A DNA stretch of 64,000 bases from Paramecium octaurelia (GCA_905182995.1 CAJJDP010000152.1:186001-250000); one strand, 5' to 3'; shown: positions 24,325 to 38,512, numbered from the stretch's first letter. Numbers and translations are program-made. Notes: generated by a model from the letters alone, not told the origin.

Positions 24325-26856
24325 TCAGAGAGGTTAAAAAATATCAATGTTTTAAGGTCTTCTTCTGCCATAGACAGATTGCATTCCTAGAATTAGCAGT
24401 TCGCCAGCAGAGGATATGCTGATGAAGGAACTGGAAGAAAATTTATAACTCTCATCCAGAGATAATGTATCATCTTTGTCTGAATCACTATCTGAATCAG
24501 AGGAGGAGTCCTCATCATCATCTTCCAAATCATCGTTCTCATTAGGAAATTTATCAATCAGACAGGTTGTCCTTAAGTCTCCGTTTTGATAAATTGAGGT
24601 GAAGTTGAATTTATTTTCAAATCTCAAAGTCATAGTATTTGAAATCGGCAATACAAAGCCAACCTGAGTTTTCAATTTTGAAATGAATTATATAGATAAC
24701 TCGACTCTTGTATCGATTCTATATGCTACTATAACATGCTCATTTGATGATATTAATTCCCCTTTGATGTAAAGAATATTTTTGTCATAATCAACTTGCA
24801 GGTTGTCAAAATCAATCTCTTTAAAAAAGAACAATGGTAATTTTCTTTACAGAAAGATATCTAATTCATTTTTGTAATTATAAACATTGCAAATGATTTT
24901 TTACTTAGAATCAGTGGTGAAAATTAGAAAATAATGCTCAAAAATGACAAACTCAAGTATTTTAACTTATTTTAGAGAAAAAGAGCTGATCAAATCCTAG
25001 AATGGGAAGGATATGCTATACAGGCATAAATCACCAGTTTGTGTTAGGACAAACACAAAATCCTTTTTTTTTGGAGATGCAAAAATATCCAAGACGTCTT
25101 TTGCGTCCAATTCTTCTGGTTTACTTATCTCTTTTCCAGTTATGTTATAAAACGATACCTCTTTGGATATTAGTAAATAGAAGTGATTGTTATCAGACAC
25201 AACAACAACCTTTTCCATTTGATCGCCCTAAATCTTTCTCAGTCTTTTTTAATCATAGGTATTCATGATATCCAGATATAAGTAACAGGAAACTTATGTA
25301 CAATGAACATAATTAATCTTATCATCTTGGATTTGAAATGCCGTATTGTATCTATTGATGATTTCATCTTATATTGATTACTTTTTAAATATTTTCAAAT
25401 TGCCATTTTCGATCAATCCCAAAAAGATAAAGGATCTTGAAAAGGCAAAAATAATTTTAAAACTATCTAAATCGAATACTCTTACTTGATAAGAAAAAAT
25501 AATTGACAATTTATTATATTGATTAAATTCCTACATTCCCATGAGGAGTTCATCATACTGGCATTTTTGAAATAAGAGTAAATTGCCTTGAAATATAGTT
25601 GAGACCGCTACAGTTCGACTGATATTAAGAGTATTAACATGGTTGTCGTAATCTGATGAAATTAGTAATTGTATGTGTTTGAAACTATCTTTGACTTAAA
25701 GATTAAACATCAAGGTGTCTTAGTTACTTTTTTTTCTATTAATTTCAAAGAAAGGGGTTTCATAAATCAAATACTTTACATAATGAGTAAAATAGACCAG
25801 AATAAATTGATCTTACAATTGATTGGCAATGATTTAAAATGAGATCTCGAACTTTTGAGTACTAATGATTCGAAGCTTTTTTGTAAAGAGTGTGATCTCT
25901 AATCCATCCCGCAAAATGATAAAGCTTTTTGTCAAGAATACTTGTGTATCATGGCTCTTCTCAAGATTTATTTCATATGTTTCACTACCATATTGTATTT
26001 ATTTAGAATGGACTGTTACGAAGGACTTTGTTTTCAAATCGTAATCATAAGATAAGATATTCTCATCAAAGGAGTGGCATTCACTACTCATTGTCTTTAA
26101 ATCATATGAGATTAATTTGTTATCACTACTGAATGTCAGCTATTGATCTTGATATACTTGCAATAGTGAAACTTCCTGTTCAATTTCCAATGCTTGGTCT
26201 TTACACTTATAATCAACCCTTTCACGAGTGCATAAATTATTCCTTTACAAATCAGTATGGAAATATATCGAATTATAATTATTGCTGAAAGCGGTGTTGT
26301 TTAATTAGGCTAATTAATCAGGAGAGGGACATGCCAAATCTTTCGAACCAAATCTCACTGGCTTTGAATTAATATCCCATAGAATTATTTCCCTATTGTA
26401 ATTTATCATAATATAAGTATCCATCAATAAAAGTTAGTATTTATTATCTTATAAAACAGTTTATAAAGTATAAAATTCAGGTTCTTTATCCCAATAGAAC
26501 CTCACCAATATCATAACCTACTCTAAACCAATGATCAATGATGATTATCGAGGCATTCTGCTTTTTGTGGTTTTATATTGTTACAAAAACAGAACTTTCT
26601 ATAAGCCTACCTAAAAAAGTTGTATATACTAAGTTTTTTTCATGCCTACAACTTGAACAACATTTTCAACATCAGAACAAATGATGAGCGAAGCAAAAGG
26701 GTAATTGAGTTCATTATAAGAAAGTTAAACTATTTCTTAATTTGACAAAGATATTGAAATCTCTTCATATTCAGCATCATCAGCATCTTAGCAAATTTAA
26801 GATCTGATGATTTGAAACAAAATAAAAGTGAGACCTCCTAAAAGCATTAAATTCAT
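24325..26856 (-). CDS. Large secreted protein with acidic Ser/Asp tract
   Basis: 843 aa in a single open frame from ATG 26856 to TGA 24325. Signal peptide MNLMLLGGLTFILFQIIRSQ, then an acidic mature start (DADDAEYEEISISLSN). Repeated beta-strand pairs of propeller style through the body (FVFVLTQTGDLCLYSISF, HFYLLISKEVSFYNITG). Near the C-terminus a strongly acidic stretch (DLEDDDEDSSSDSDSDSD) might bind calcium or be disordered. There is no membrane helix at the C-terminus (RRRPQNIDIFQPL). Style resembles the 13.1-17.2 kb protein, though no direct identity was seen. Family unknown. Confidence 0.7.
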
Positions 26857-27271
26857 AAATTTAATTATATTGATTAAAATGAATCAAGCAAAAAAACAGC
26901 AACAACTGTGGATCAATAACAATCAATCTAATAACTCATGATTCCACAATTATTTAGGATTTAAATAAATTATAAGTACTCTACCAAATTATTCAATTAA
27001 ATTCTTACCTAGTTATTTCCAATATATAAAATGGATATTTGTATTTATAGCAACAATTATCTTCAGGATTGTTTGGAATCTTCAAATCCACTCGGAATAC
27101 AGAGCTTCTTGTATCATTAAAGATTAAGTAGATAAATGATCAACATTGAAATTCAAGTTCATAATGACAATCTATTAAATAGTATATTACTATTGAAGAT
27201 ATTACAATAGGAATTTAATTTATAAGATGATTTGTTTAATAATATATATTTTTTATATTAATTTAGGAAAG
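26857..27271. other. Bidirectional AT-rich spacer
   Basis: About 415 bp separating two divergent genes. It should carry both promoters. No coding or RNA signal seen. Confidence 0.5.
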
Positions 27272-28023
27272 ATGAAAGGACCTAAATATGTGGAAAACAA
27301 CTTCTAGTTGTTGTTAGCAAGACGGGTAGAATACAATAAACATATCAATTAAATTAAGAATGCCAAATGTAATCCCATGTTGGAGAAAAGAGTAAGTTAT
27401 ATTTGTAATTTAGTCTTTATCATAATAATAGTCCTTTTTTAGGTAGCTGGAGTAAAATTGGAAATAGGCCAATTTAAAAAGAGAACAAATGAAATATGAG
27501 GAGATAGTCAAGTTAAATACCAAGATGTTGATGAAGGTGGCAAATGCAAAGGAAGATCAATTTTTATCACAAAGTAATAAACAAATCTATTGGAGATTCA
27601 TAAAAAGGGCGGATTGACTCTGCCAGATCAAGCAAATCTCTGCATAGTGTGATAAAGAAAACAAAGGAGCGAGAGTTATTTCAAGAGAACAAAAGATTGA
27701 AAGATAAGATCGAGAATGTTCAATCTTCAATTGCATATAATAAAATAATTGAGAATTTCAACAAGTAAGCCATATTCAAAAACATTAGACACCAAGGTGA
27801 GAGGGATCGATTGACAAGAAACTCCTATCAAAAATAGAAAAAGATAAAAGAAATGTTGGATAGCCTGACATCTTAGTCTAAAACGTCTCTGCACTCTAAA
27901 AATAACAATTCCAATTAAGTGCCCAAATTGAGGTTGCCCAAAATCAATCAGTAGGGATAGAGTGTGAAATCAATACAATAATTAAACAAATTGAGAGTGG
28001 ATGGTTTCTACACTGCCAGATGA
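27272..28023 (+). CDS. Coiled-coil protein, about 235 aa
   Basis: Three exons; introns of 22 nt after MLEKR and 22 nt after LSQ. Start MKGPKYVENNFQLLLARRVE. The middle is a highly charged coiled coil (KTKERELFQENKRLKDKIEN, YQKQKKIKEMLDSLTSQS). The basic C-terminus (VPKLRLPKINQQGQ...FYTAR) ends at TGA 28021. No catalytic motif. A basal-body or cytoskeletal role would be typical but is only a guess. Confidence 0.65.
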
Positions 28024-28151
28024 AATATGTTGTTTTGATATATAAACTTTGTTTTTATTTGTAATTTTGCGATTATGTGCTGAATCAATTAGTTATGACC
28101 CTATGGATGAATACTTATTATATTATGAATATGCATTTGATTATATGTAAA

Positions 28152-28642
28152 TCATGCTAATGGGGCAGCATTGTTTTCCACCTTATATTACTCAACCTAC
28201 TTAATGTAATTGACATAATGTCTGACTTTATTCAAGACAGGCAATGTTTCAGCTGAAATCACATAACCCAAATCCTCTTCAATCTATTTTAAGTATTTAA
28301 GTTTAGCTTACTTGCATTGATAATTCAATGGAATCCAAACTATCTAACCCGTGTTATTCCAATTCAGAATCCAAAGTGAGAGCAGACTGCCAAGATATAT
28401 ATAAGAAGTATTACTTTATTGGTTGTTCTATAATAATTTTTGACCAAGGTGAGAACATATCCCTCAATATCCTATGACTTCTTCAATTGCAAATAATTCT
28501 TAGTGATCAATTGTCCATCCTTATAAACTTGGATGGGTTTAGCTTGTTGTTGTTTGCCCTAAGTTGTTGCTGGAGTCTTATCTGCAGCAAAAGTATAGAG
28601 GGGTCTCATAGTCAACATTCTGAATCCTCTGATCATATTCAT
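28152..28642 (-). CDS. Mitochondrial acyl carrier protein
   Basis: 144 aa, two 28-nt introns. Basic N-terminus with hydrophobic residues (MNMIRGFRMLTMRPLYTFAA) reads as a mitochondrial presequence. The ACP helix II motif is GLDSLDSIELSMQ, with the Ser of DSL as the phosphopantetheine site, followed by IEEDLGYVISAETL and KVRHYVNYIKQ. Mitochondrial ACP carries fatty acyl groups for lipoate synthesis and is a structural subunit of respiratory complex I and of the Fe-S assembly machinery. A second, diverged ACP gene lies at 42953. Confidence 0.9.
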
Positions 28643-29128
28643 TTATTTAAATATTATCTTTGAAATAAAATATATTATTGATTTCTATTCAATCCATCTT
28701 TTTTTGTCCCCATAACTCCCCATCCTCGCTTGCACTTTTATCTCTTTATCATTGGCAACATTTCTCTCATCCTAGGCATGTCAGCATCACTAATGTATCT
28801 GGTGAGTCTCGTACTTCTTATATTCTCTTTTGAACAATTCCATTTCAAATGTCTTGATTCAGGCGATTTGACCTTCAGTTGTCAACCTCTTTTAGGTCCA
28901 ACATTCTTCACCCTCTTCATTAAAACTTTATGATAGCCAATTTTATATAACGTATTTGGTGTTCTGATCCTCTTCTTGCAACTCGAAGTTGCATTTTTAG
29001 TTTTGTTCTAATTTAACCTGCAATTCTGACTTATTTAAATAATCACACTAATCCAAATTCATTACAACTGGTGGTGCCAAAACAGACATCAATATTAATT
29101 TTATTGTCTAGGTTGCTAATTTTAGCAT
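28639..29128 (-). CDS. Small protein with signal-like N-terminus, 3' end uncertain
   Basis: Start ATG 29128 (MLKLATQTIKLILMSVLAPP), a likely signal peptide or mitochondrial leader. Then an acidic Gln-rich region (CDYLNKSELQVKLEQNQKCN) up to EEGEECWTQKR. A 34-nt intron bypasses an in-frame TGA and gives a basic C-terminal exon (CKRGWGVMGTKKDG). In that model the stop overlaps the ATG of the ACP gene by a few bases, which is unusual, so the real end may be earlier. Family not recognised. Confidence 0.45.
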
Positions 29129-29428
29129 AATTTGTTAAAACTAATATTGATTAAATTAATATTTTATATAAGATTTTACTATGGATTACTAGAGATATCT
29201 TTTATTGAATAGATGATAGATGATATTAATTACTAAACTAACTGAAATAAAATAAATAAAGAATAATAAAGAGTGCATATAAAAGTAAATTGAGGAATAA
29301 AATTATAAAATAGTTAAAACTAGTAATGGGATTTTTAAAAGAACAAGATAATAGTTAAATTTAATAAAGAATCTAAAAGATATAAATGAATAGAATTAGG
29401 AAATAAATGTGATTAATCTATATTCAAG

Positions 29429-29712
29429 ATGAATTTTGAAGTGACTTAGCTATTAAATCTATTAGGTAGAATAATTCAAGGGTGATATCATTAACATAAC
29501 ATTTGATTAAAACTTAAGAATTGAAATTTGGTGATAAATATCAGTTAATATAACTATTTGCATATGGAAGATATGCTTTCACTAAGTTATAGAATTCTTT
29601 ATGTAGCTATTTGAATTGAAATAAGGTGTCTTAGGCGTAGTAATCGATTCTGAACATCAAGGTTTGTATTTTGATAAGGTTTTGGAATAGTTTAATATAT
29701 TATTTATAATTT
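29429..29712 (+). CDS. Possible short exons upstream of the calcium channel
   Basis: A coding-like stretch starting MNFEV, with candidate introns of 25, 37 and 23 nt, yields FGDKYQLIQLFAYGRYAF and VLGVVIDSEHQGLYFDKVLE. It lacks a clear stop before the ATG of the channel gene at 29713. It may be a small separate gene, a degenerate duplicate, or transcribed leader. None of the splice choices is secure. Confidence 0.25.
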
Positions 29713-32700
29713 ATGTCTCAACCATTAAGGTATGGTTAAATTATATCACTTAAACCGTCAGAAATGGATCATATGTTCGTAATCAGTGATGGTCACATTA
29801 AAACGAAAGCTTAGATCTTTGAAATCAAAGCCAAGAAGGTAGCATCTGGGACACTTTTCTTTTAAAGTCTGTTTCAAATTTACCCTCAATTTCAAACTTC
29901 GAAGATCGACTAGGCATTAAAATTAGAGCGAGAATTGCAAAAGGAGAAATACTAAAAAGACAACATGAAATCAAATAAAATAAAGGAAATGGAAGAGAAG
30001 GTATTTCAAGAATACAAGCAAAATATTGAGACAGCAGAGAAAAACAAAGACTAGATATTTACAATGGCTTAGCCTATTTAGTTCTTGCATTTATCCAGCA
30101 ACAAATTCTTGGCGTGTAATTATTTCGAAGCAGACGAAGAAAAAGAGAATTTCAAATTAGAATTGAATGAATATCCCTCAGATAATACTTGCTTCAGACT
30201 TGTGCCTGCCTACTTCCACCAAACGAGAGCAGATGGGTTGATTGCAGACGAACCCTTATACATAATCATGGATAAAATCTATCTCGGCATGAAACCCTAC
30301 CTACACATGAGTGAATCCACCAAGCGCTACAATAATCACCTGATATTGGCTTCGAGGACAATGTTCAACTTCCCAAATGCGAAGGCCCTCCAAAGGAAAA
30401 TCATCTCTGGACAAACCAAAAGCAAGTAATCCAGAGTCGATCTCAATGATTTGCAAGAACCAAATACTCAAATCATGTTGATGGCTCTTGATTACAAAAA
30501 AAAGTAGGATTTAGAATTAGCACATCAATTGGCCTCAGCAGAATCAATCTAGAAGAAGGAAATAAATGTTTCGTTAGAAAAAAGATCTCCCTTCCTCATC
30601 TCAGTGTTCTCCAATACAGAAGAGGATGAAAATAAGATATATTTCGGAGACGTTATTTGGTTGCATCACATAGAACTGAATGCAATTTTGGTGACTGTTA
30701 AAAATATGTCGGATGAAATTATTGTTTCGCTTCAGCAGACTAAAAATGATTAATTGGGTGAGTTTATTGGTAATACGAATGGAATGTGGTACATCGAGAG
30801 TTTGAATATGAAAGGAGGTCCGGTGGAGTGGGGTTAGATTTTTAGATTGAGACACTTTTCCTTAGGGAAATATTTGGCTGTTCAGAAGGAATAAGATAGA
30901 GATACTGATACGTACTCATGCTTTTATTTGGAAGACAAGCAAAGCGAAAACTCTTTATTGTAATTTTCTGCTCTCCCAAGTTCAATCAATGAAAATGAAA
31001 AGTTTGTTACTAAGGATGGCTTTTTTAAATTGAAAAATAACAAAAAATGGATTTAATTCATTGATAAGCATCCTGATTCTGATTCATCAATAGTTATGTT
31101 GAGGCTGAGTGACAATTGTAAGGATGATGATGTTCTCAAATGTTACAAGGCGAATCTAAATGAGATTCAAGAGACATCTTTTTTGGTTTCTTGTTTTCCA
31201 ATCATGAGGAAAACTTTGTCCATTTTGACTGACTTGGCGACAAAGGATTACAAGAAGATCTATTAGGATAAAAACATCAAGTTTCCAAAGAAGATTGCCT
31301 AATTAAAGAAAGTTCTCTAGGATTTAACCAGATTTTGTTCAAATTAATTTCTCATTAGCAGTTAAAACCGATAGAAGGTATTAAAGGAGCAATACTTTAT
31401 TGATATTTTATTGGAGATATTGTGTAATATCAGTAATGAGGGTGAGATAAAGGAATACTTGGAATTAACAAGAAAACGAAAGGGCCACGGATTTTCTGAT
31501 ACTCTTTAAAGATCAGCTGCTTAAAAACTACATTCTGCAGCATTTTAAGTCAGAGATGGATTGCTCTAAGATTTTGGCTAGGTGGCTTCGAGAGTATAGT
31601 AAGAGAATGATAAGAAGTAATTAAGGTAATATATTGGTGAGAAATTTGAAGTTATCAAAATGATTTATCAATTATTGATTTGCATATGCAAGGACAATAA
31701 TTAAAACGAAGAATATGTCTATAATAGAGTAGAAAAATTCTAGTATTAAGCAAAATTTTTTAAGGAAACAACCGATTTCATTATTTCTTTACTTAAAAAC
31801 AACGAATATTTATTATAAAATCTTACTGAAAAGATTCGTTTTTCTGGATAGAATTAAAGAAGAGATAGACATGAATCCATTAAATCATATCCTTAGTCTA
31901 GACTTGATATTAGTTAGCTTTAAAGAGATCCAAATAACATTGTGCTATTCTATAAGAAACTGGTAGAGGAATCTCAGAATTCAAAGGATTACATTGAATT
32001 TTTTAGGACTATCTGTAAATACAATAATAAGGGGTTGTCAGTCAATCAGGAAACTATTTTTAAGAAATGCCAAGAAAATCCCAAATTCAATAATGCGCTA
32101 TTTTGGACAATTACATGCACAGACAATTAGATGCTGATCGAAAAGGATGTAGATAAAAAGACTATGTTTTAATTAAATAAAGAGGAGTTGGATTCCTTTG
32201 TAGCTCAATTGAGATTATACTCAGACTTGGCTCTTTCAAGAAATTTTTAGTGGAAAGGAATACTTGAGAAGAAGTTCCCTAAGTAATTTACATTTGAATA
32301 AATCTTTAATAACGAATTAGATCCTGATGTTAGATCCGCTCTCTGCAATTTGGCATTAACTGTCTATATTGATCACGAGCCTTTGCATCTATAAATTGTT
32401 CCAAATTTGTGCAGATTGGTCAACCAATAAGCAATTAAACAGCAATAGGAATTTCATGATCACGAAATATTTAAGTAGTTGATTCCTAAGGTGATGACAC
32501 AGATCCATGATTATAAGAAAAATTTGATTGACGAATTAACAAAAGGGTCACAAGCGAGCAAGAAAATAAAGTCAGAGGCGTAGTTACAGTTAGATATTAT
32601 TAAACTTGCTAAGACTCTGATTCAATTTGATGTTGTCAATTTGATTAATAGGAAGGATATCTATAGCGAAATATTACAGCCTTTAATCACATTTTTAGAA

Positions 32701-35700
32701 TATGACAAGAATAATTATGTGTTGTCTTATTTGATGAATCTGTAGAGGGAAGAAACTTTAAAAAGAGCCAAGAATTCAAATAAAATTATCTCAACTATGA
32801 AAGGCATGGTGACTGGAGCCATTGATGTTGGCAGAGCATTGGTAAATGTGGTTGTAAGAAAGAAACAAGACCTTGAGGAGGAATTTGCAGAGTAGACTTT
32901 GTTTTCTAAACATCCGATTACTGCTAGTTTATTGACAATCACTTCAAAAATACAGAGTTTAAATACTGAGAAAGGGGAAGAAACCTATTAGATTGATATA
33001 GAATAGAAGATGGAAGTTTGTGAGTTGTTGATATTCTTCTAGGAGATGAGATTGGATTTTTTAATCACTAACTTTTTGGCATTTTACGCTGCAAAGTAGA
33101 AGAAGAAATCTAATAAATTAAAATACGAGTTGGAATTTGATTTATTATAAGTATTGCCACCTACATTGAGAACTGGAATTGAAGAGCCAACCAAATAAGG
33201 GGCCAAGAATATCATACAATGGTTGGGAGATATCATTTCGAGAATGGGTAGATTCTTGAATAAGAAATTTACTAATTTTACAAAAGAATAAGAAATGCCA
33301 GATTTGGATACACTAATGAGTGGGGCAAACAAGGATTTGGTCAAGGAGGCTGTCTTGCCATCCCTCTTAATTGTATTTCACGTTTCAAGTGATTGCCTAC
33401 TTTTGGATAAGGTAGTAGAAGTCATTAGGAGGTGTTTCTCATAGAAGTTGGAATTATTCAAAAAGATGAGAGACCTTGAGATCTTGTTTGACTAAACTGA
33501 AATCAATTGCTATTAGAAAATGGTGCAATTGTTGAGTAGATTGAGAACATTAACTGAATCGTCTGAAGTTTGGATCAACTCTTTTCACAATAAGTCAACA
33601 GAGAAGGAAGCATCTAATGAACCCAAAGAGTTGCATCAAGTTTAACATATCACTAAGGATCTTGATTCCTTGTTGTACAAGCATACCACCGTGACTCCCA
33701 ATTTAGAAATCATAACTTAGGATGACTTCTTATAGATATCTACAAGTAGACAAAAAGTGTTCAATTTTCTTAATGGACACACGCCTTTAATTAATTTTTT
33801 GAGAGATTCATAGAATTAATTATGTGATTTTCTAAAGGGTGAATACAAGTCAGATTACCAATAGACAGTTTCAGAATTACTAAAAACAATTTATTAGTGT
33901 TTAACCAATTTTTGCAAGGGAAACAGGCCAAATTAGAATTTATTAGCATAACACTTTGAGCTCTTTGTGGATAAAATCGAAATAGATTTTGGGTAAACTA
34001 CATTGTTATGCGCAATTTATGAAGATAATAAATTCCTGTGTGAGAATATTCCAGATTCTAGAATCAAATAGTTTCTAACTAATATCAGGGACTTTGGGAG
34101 ACAAAGTAGATTTTTAGAATTGTTAAAGACAATTTAAATTTGTAAAGGGCAGAGTCTAGTTGAGAATCAGTTGAAAATACTCTCATTTTTATTGCCTCAT
34201 CAGAAGGAGGAGAATAAGAAAGCTCATGAATATTTGCTATGGGGACAATTCACAAAAGATTCGAAGGGAATTGAATTTAATTTCTTTAATGATGGGTAAG
34301 ACAAGGATTATAAACATCAACCGTATAAGTATCACTGCAAATTAATCGACTTGCTCTTGTAGACTACATAAGGCGAGGAGAGTTACAAATTGAATACTCC
34401 AAAATTAAAGCAGATATTTTCTTTGGGGTATTTGGTTAATTTGGTTGCTGAAGAGAATGATGAGTTCATTGAAGGCTACTATCCAAATGGAACTAAGGAT
34501 GCAAACCAATTGAAAGTGAAGGTTATTCTCTTCATCAATTGGATTTATATCTAAAATAGTTTGACCTAATAGGAGGTGATGATTAAGGAGCAAGCGAACT
34601 TTAATAAGTTATTCAACAAGGAGAAGGAGAGATTGTTAAAGTTAAGTTCATATCCAAATAGAGACGAATATCTGAAATACTTTTTTGATCATTTGGTACC
34701 TCTATTTGAAAACTTTGTGAATAAAATATATGCTCAAGAGAAAGCATAGAGAGATGACAATTACGAGTAATAATCATTTTTATTAATTTAGTGTGCTAAA
34801 GGAGATATTGGAAACAATTGCCATGATGTCAGATGGAATTTTATGTCAATATCTGACGAAAAACCAATACAATGCATTGTATAGATTGTATAAACCATTT
34901 GAAGAGAACACAAATAGACTATAAATGAATTTCTCTTCAGCCATCAAAGATTAGAATGATGGCCTGTCGAGCAACAAAAAATCTGTGTATGAACCTCCTC
35001 CTCCTGAGTTTATGAAGTCTTCTTTAAAGAAGAATTAAGTGATGACAATCTTCAATAAAAAGGAGAAATCCTTTTTAACTGAACAATTTAAGACGCCCAA
35101 TTCTAATGATAAGTCTAAAATGTCGAGAAATAAATTCTCGTAAACCTCGTAGTAATTATGGGTTAATAGACCCAATTGGTTCTAATTTTTGGATATGTGT
35201 GAATAGAGTTAAGTGTTGTAGGATAAGATTAAGGAGGAACTGCATACTTTGGCTAGTGCAATATTCCACATAGACAAACTTGTATCTGATAAGATGAATA
35301 CGAGTTAAAGCAATTCGGTGAATCTTGATTTTAAGGGGTTCTTAAAGAAATACATCAGATTCGTGGAATAAGGGATAATCAATAAGGCTGGGAAAAAGAA
35401 TCTCATTTATTCATTATAACTGTTGGAGGAATTACTGACTATTAACGATTTGGAAGAGATGCAAAATCTCTTTGATCAATAGAATGCGACGAGAATGATA
35501 TTGAATATAATCGCAGACTATAAAATTTATCCCTTCGACGATGATTTCTTCAACTAACTATTAAGTTTTGGGTGTAAGCTTCTCGAAGGAGGTAATCCAA
35601 AAGTGCAAAAGACAATTTTCAACTATTTTTCAACTTATAGTAGATCTGAGAACATTTTTAGCAAATTGAACATGGTCATCAATGACCATATTGAAGAATT

Positions 35701-38452
35701 GAATATTAAGTACAAGATATAGAATGAGATGCAGAAGGAAGAAAAATAGCAGCAAATATTGCAATTAGACACTGAACCCCAAGTGCCCTAAGATTAAGTC
35801 AATGATCACACTTAAGAAATGCAGTTTAAACAAAAACTGCGTGAGTCCTTGTTGATTAATGTGCTTAGATTTGTGTAGTTATTTTGCGAGGGTCACAACT
35901 TGGATTTATAGAATTATATAAGATAGTAATTTAATTCAAGAAACAATTACAATCTAGTATCTAGTATTATTGAATTACTTTACATGTATCATTTAGAGTT
36001 GACAAATGAAAATTATGAGAACATCTTGAGGTGCCTAGACACTTTGACAGAGTTTGTTTAAGGACCTTGCTGTTAAAATTAGTAGACAATAATTGATAGC
36101 AAATTCCTTGAAGTTGCCAATTCCTTATTGGCCACCCAAGCATCGAAAACCAAGTCCAAAGAGCACAGTTCGAAATCATTCTTTAGTTAGGATGAACAGA
36201 GCAATTAAAAGAATAGTTCTTCAAATTTGTCTGTAGGTAAAATAAAGTCTGGCAAATCATTTAAGAACAACCGAATCAATATAAAAAAATATATGTTAGA
36301 GAGGATTAAATACAAAGTGATGGTATTGGTCACGAGTTTATTGGAATTAAATTCTGACAGTTTGGCAATCAAGAGAATTATGAGATCTTTACCTATAGAA
36401 ATACTAAAGAAGAATTTAACCCAAATTTATAAGAAACACAAAAAACTTTATGGGCCAACGTACACTCAAGATGCCTTGAAACATGTAATGAAAGTATAGT
36501 ATTAATTTAGATTGATGAAGATCCAGAAGGCAACACTGAAAAGCCTGAATTTCACGAAGCCATCCTAGAAACAGGGTTTTATATATATTTCTTAATTTTA
36601 TATTATTACGAATTAGATACTCAAGAGATTGATTAGGAGACATCTACAGAATTGCAGAAGGCCAAAAACAGTTTGTTCAACAAAAACCTATTTATGGATT
36701 CATTGATTGGGCAGTTGTTTACTTTTGCCTTTGCCATCATCGGAGGTGTGTTAACAACCATAAGTCAAGCCAAAAATTACTTGTAGAAGGCTGTTGAGAG
36801 AATTGGCCAAAAAATAGATTCAACTGAAATAGATAAGAAAAACTAGAAGCAAAAAGAAATTAATCAAGAGATATTCAGAGAGACCATCCAATTCTTTGCT
36901 TATAATTCAGCTCATGTTGAAGTGGTCAGAAACAATTAGATTGAAAGAATCCAGTTCTACAAACCTCCGTATTGTAAATATCTTCCAAAAGAACGGAAGA
37001 AGGAGTTCCATGAGACAGTGAACAGAGATTCAACTAATTCCAAAATATCAGATTTGATAGAATAAACAGATAGTATTATTGAAGTTTGCAAACATGAAGA
37101 GAAGCTAGCTGTCTTCTTTAGTAAGAACAAATTTATAGCAATATTTGCTAATTACGTTATTTTATGGAAGGATTTGGCATTTATCCTAACATTGCTATTA
37201 AATTTATTCATCATTTTGTCGTATGCTGATAATGAGAAAACGGGATAGCAAACAGGAGATGAGGTTGAAAGCATTTAAACAATTAGAAAGAATAGAATTA
37301 GCAATCCAATATTGCTGAATTCTAATCTTACTGTGGATGAAACAGAATCATTGTTTTTCATCTGTGGTATAATAATGATTGTATGCTCTACATTTGTGGT
37401 GCTCTTCTTTTTATTGAAGAAGGCTCCACTCTACATTAAAGAATCATATAAGAAATAAGATTTGAGTGAATACGGAGTTCTGATCAATTCTTTGTTTTAG
37501 ATTTTTAATTTTAGTTATAGCATCGCAAGAGTGCTTCTGAACATCGAGATCCTTTATTACTTGTCATATGGAACCCTAGCATTTTTAGCCACCTTTTATC
37601 ATCCATTTTTCTTTGCCTTCCACCTTACAGAAATTGTAATTCGATTCCCTCAATTACGTAACATTATTAAAAGCTTTTGGGAACCAAAATTATCACTATT
37701 ACTCACATTTATTCTAATCATCTTATTTAATTACTTCTTCACTTTATTTGCCTACATATTCTTCTATGATGATTACTCAGGAAAGTGTGAGAGCTTGTTA
37801 TATTGCTTTTTGGAAACCTTTGACAAGGCATTCAAGAACAATGGAGGTATAGGTGGATGGTTGGATTCTAATTAACCACAGGATCCAGGAGATTACAATT
37901 ACGGTAGATTCTTTTTTGATAATCTCTACAACATAGTGATTGTGATCATCATGATTCAGATATTCTCAGGAATCATTATTGATACCTTCTCATCTTTGAG
38001 AGAGAAATAGATGCAAAGAGATTAAGACATTTAAGAAACCTGCTTTATCTGTGGATTCAGTAGGTAAATTATTCCTTTTTATTCCTTATAGAGAGCTATT
38101 TGATAGAAAATCTGAAGCTGGCTTTAAATTGCACACACAATATGAGCATTACATGTGGAATTACGTATTCTATATCTCGTATTTGAAAGAGAAAGAACCT
38201 ACTGAGTATACAGGAATTGAATCTTATATTGCGAATAAACTGAAAAATTATGATAATTCCTGGATTCCGATAAACAAGGCAATGGTATTGAAGAATATGG
38301 TTTTGGAATCTCAGCATTATGAAACAGAGAAATTGTAAGATATCCAAAGAGAAATGGACTACATCAAGAAAACGTCTTTTGAGATTTATAAAGAAATGGA
38401 AGAATTAAACATTCAATTTTTAAATAAGTAATTACTAAATCAAGAGAAATGA
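29713..38452 (+). CDS. IP3-receptor-type intracellular calcium-release channel
   Basis: Predicted 2,886 aa, four exons; introns 34767-34791, 36485-36510 and 38064-38091. The N-terminus (MSQPLRYGQIISLKPSEMDH) matches the start of IP3R suppressor/ligand-core domains. Two beta-trefoil/MIR stretches follow (FLHLSSNKFLACNYFEADEE; GGPVEWGQIFRLRHFSLGKY). RIH and RIH-associated helices include FCEGHNLDLQNYIRQQ and VEVVRNNQIERI. The channel domain near residue 2470 on has about six membrane helices and a pore loop reading FKNNGGIGGWLDSN. The C-terminal linker TCFICGF, HTQYEHYMWNYV and EPTEYTGIESYI corresponds to the Cys/His zinc element and the STEYTGPESYV segment of animal IP3R. Paramecium has a known family of such CRC channels on ER, alveolar sacs and contractile vacuole. 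The pore motif differs from GGGVGD. Confidence 0.95.
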
Positions 38453-38512
38453 TCAAATTGATGTTTTATTCTTCATAATTTATATCATATATATATTTAT
38501 ATTTTATAAACA

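Noticed and set aside
28730-28933. Hydrophobic plus-strand ORF beginning MHFYLFIIGNISLILG
   Set aside because: It is antisense to the Lys/Glu/Gln-rich minus-strand gene at 28639-29128; such antisense frames are rich in Phe and Leu by composition and look like membrane helices.
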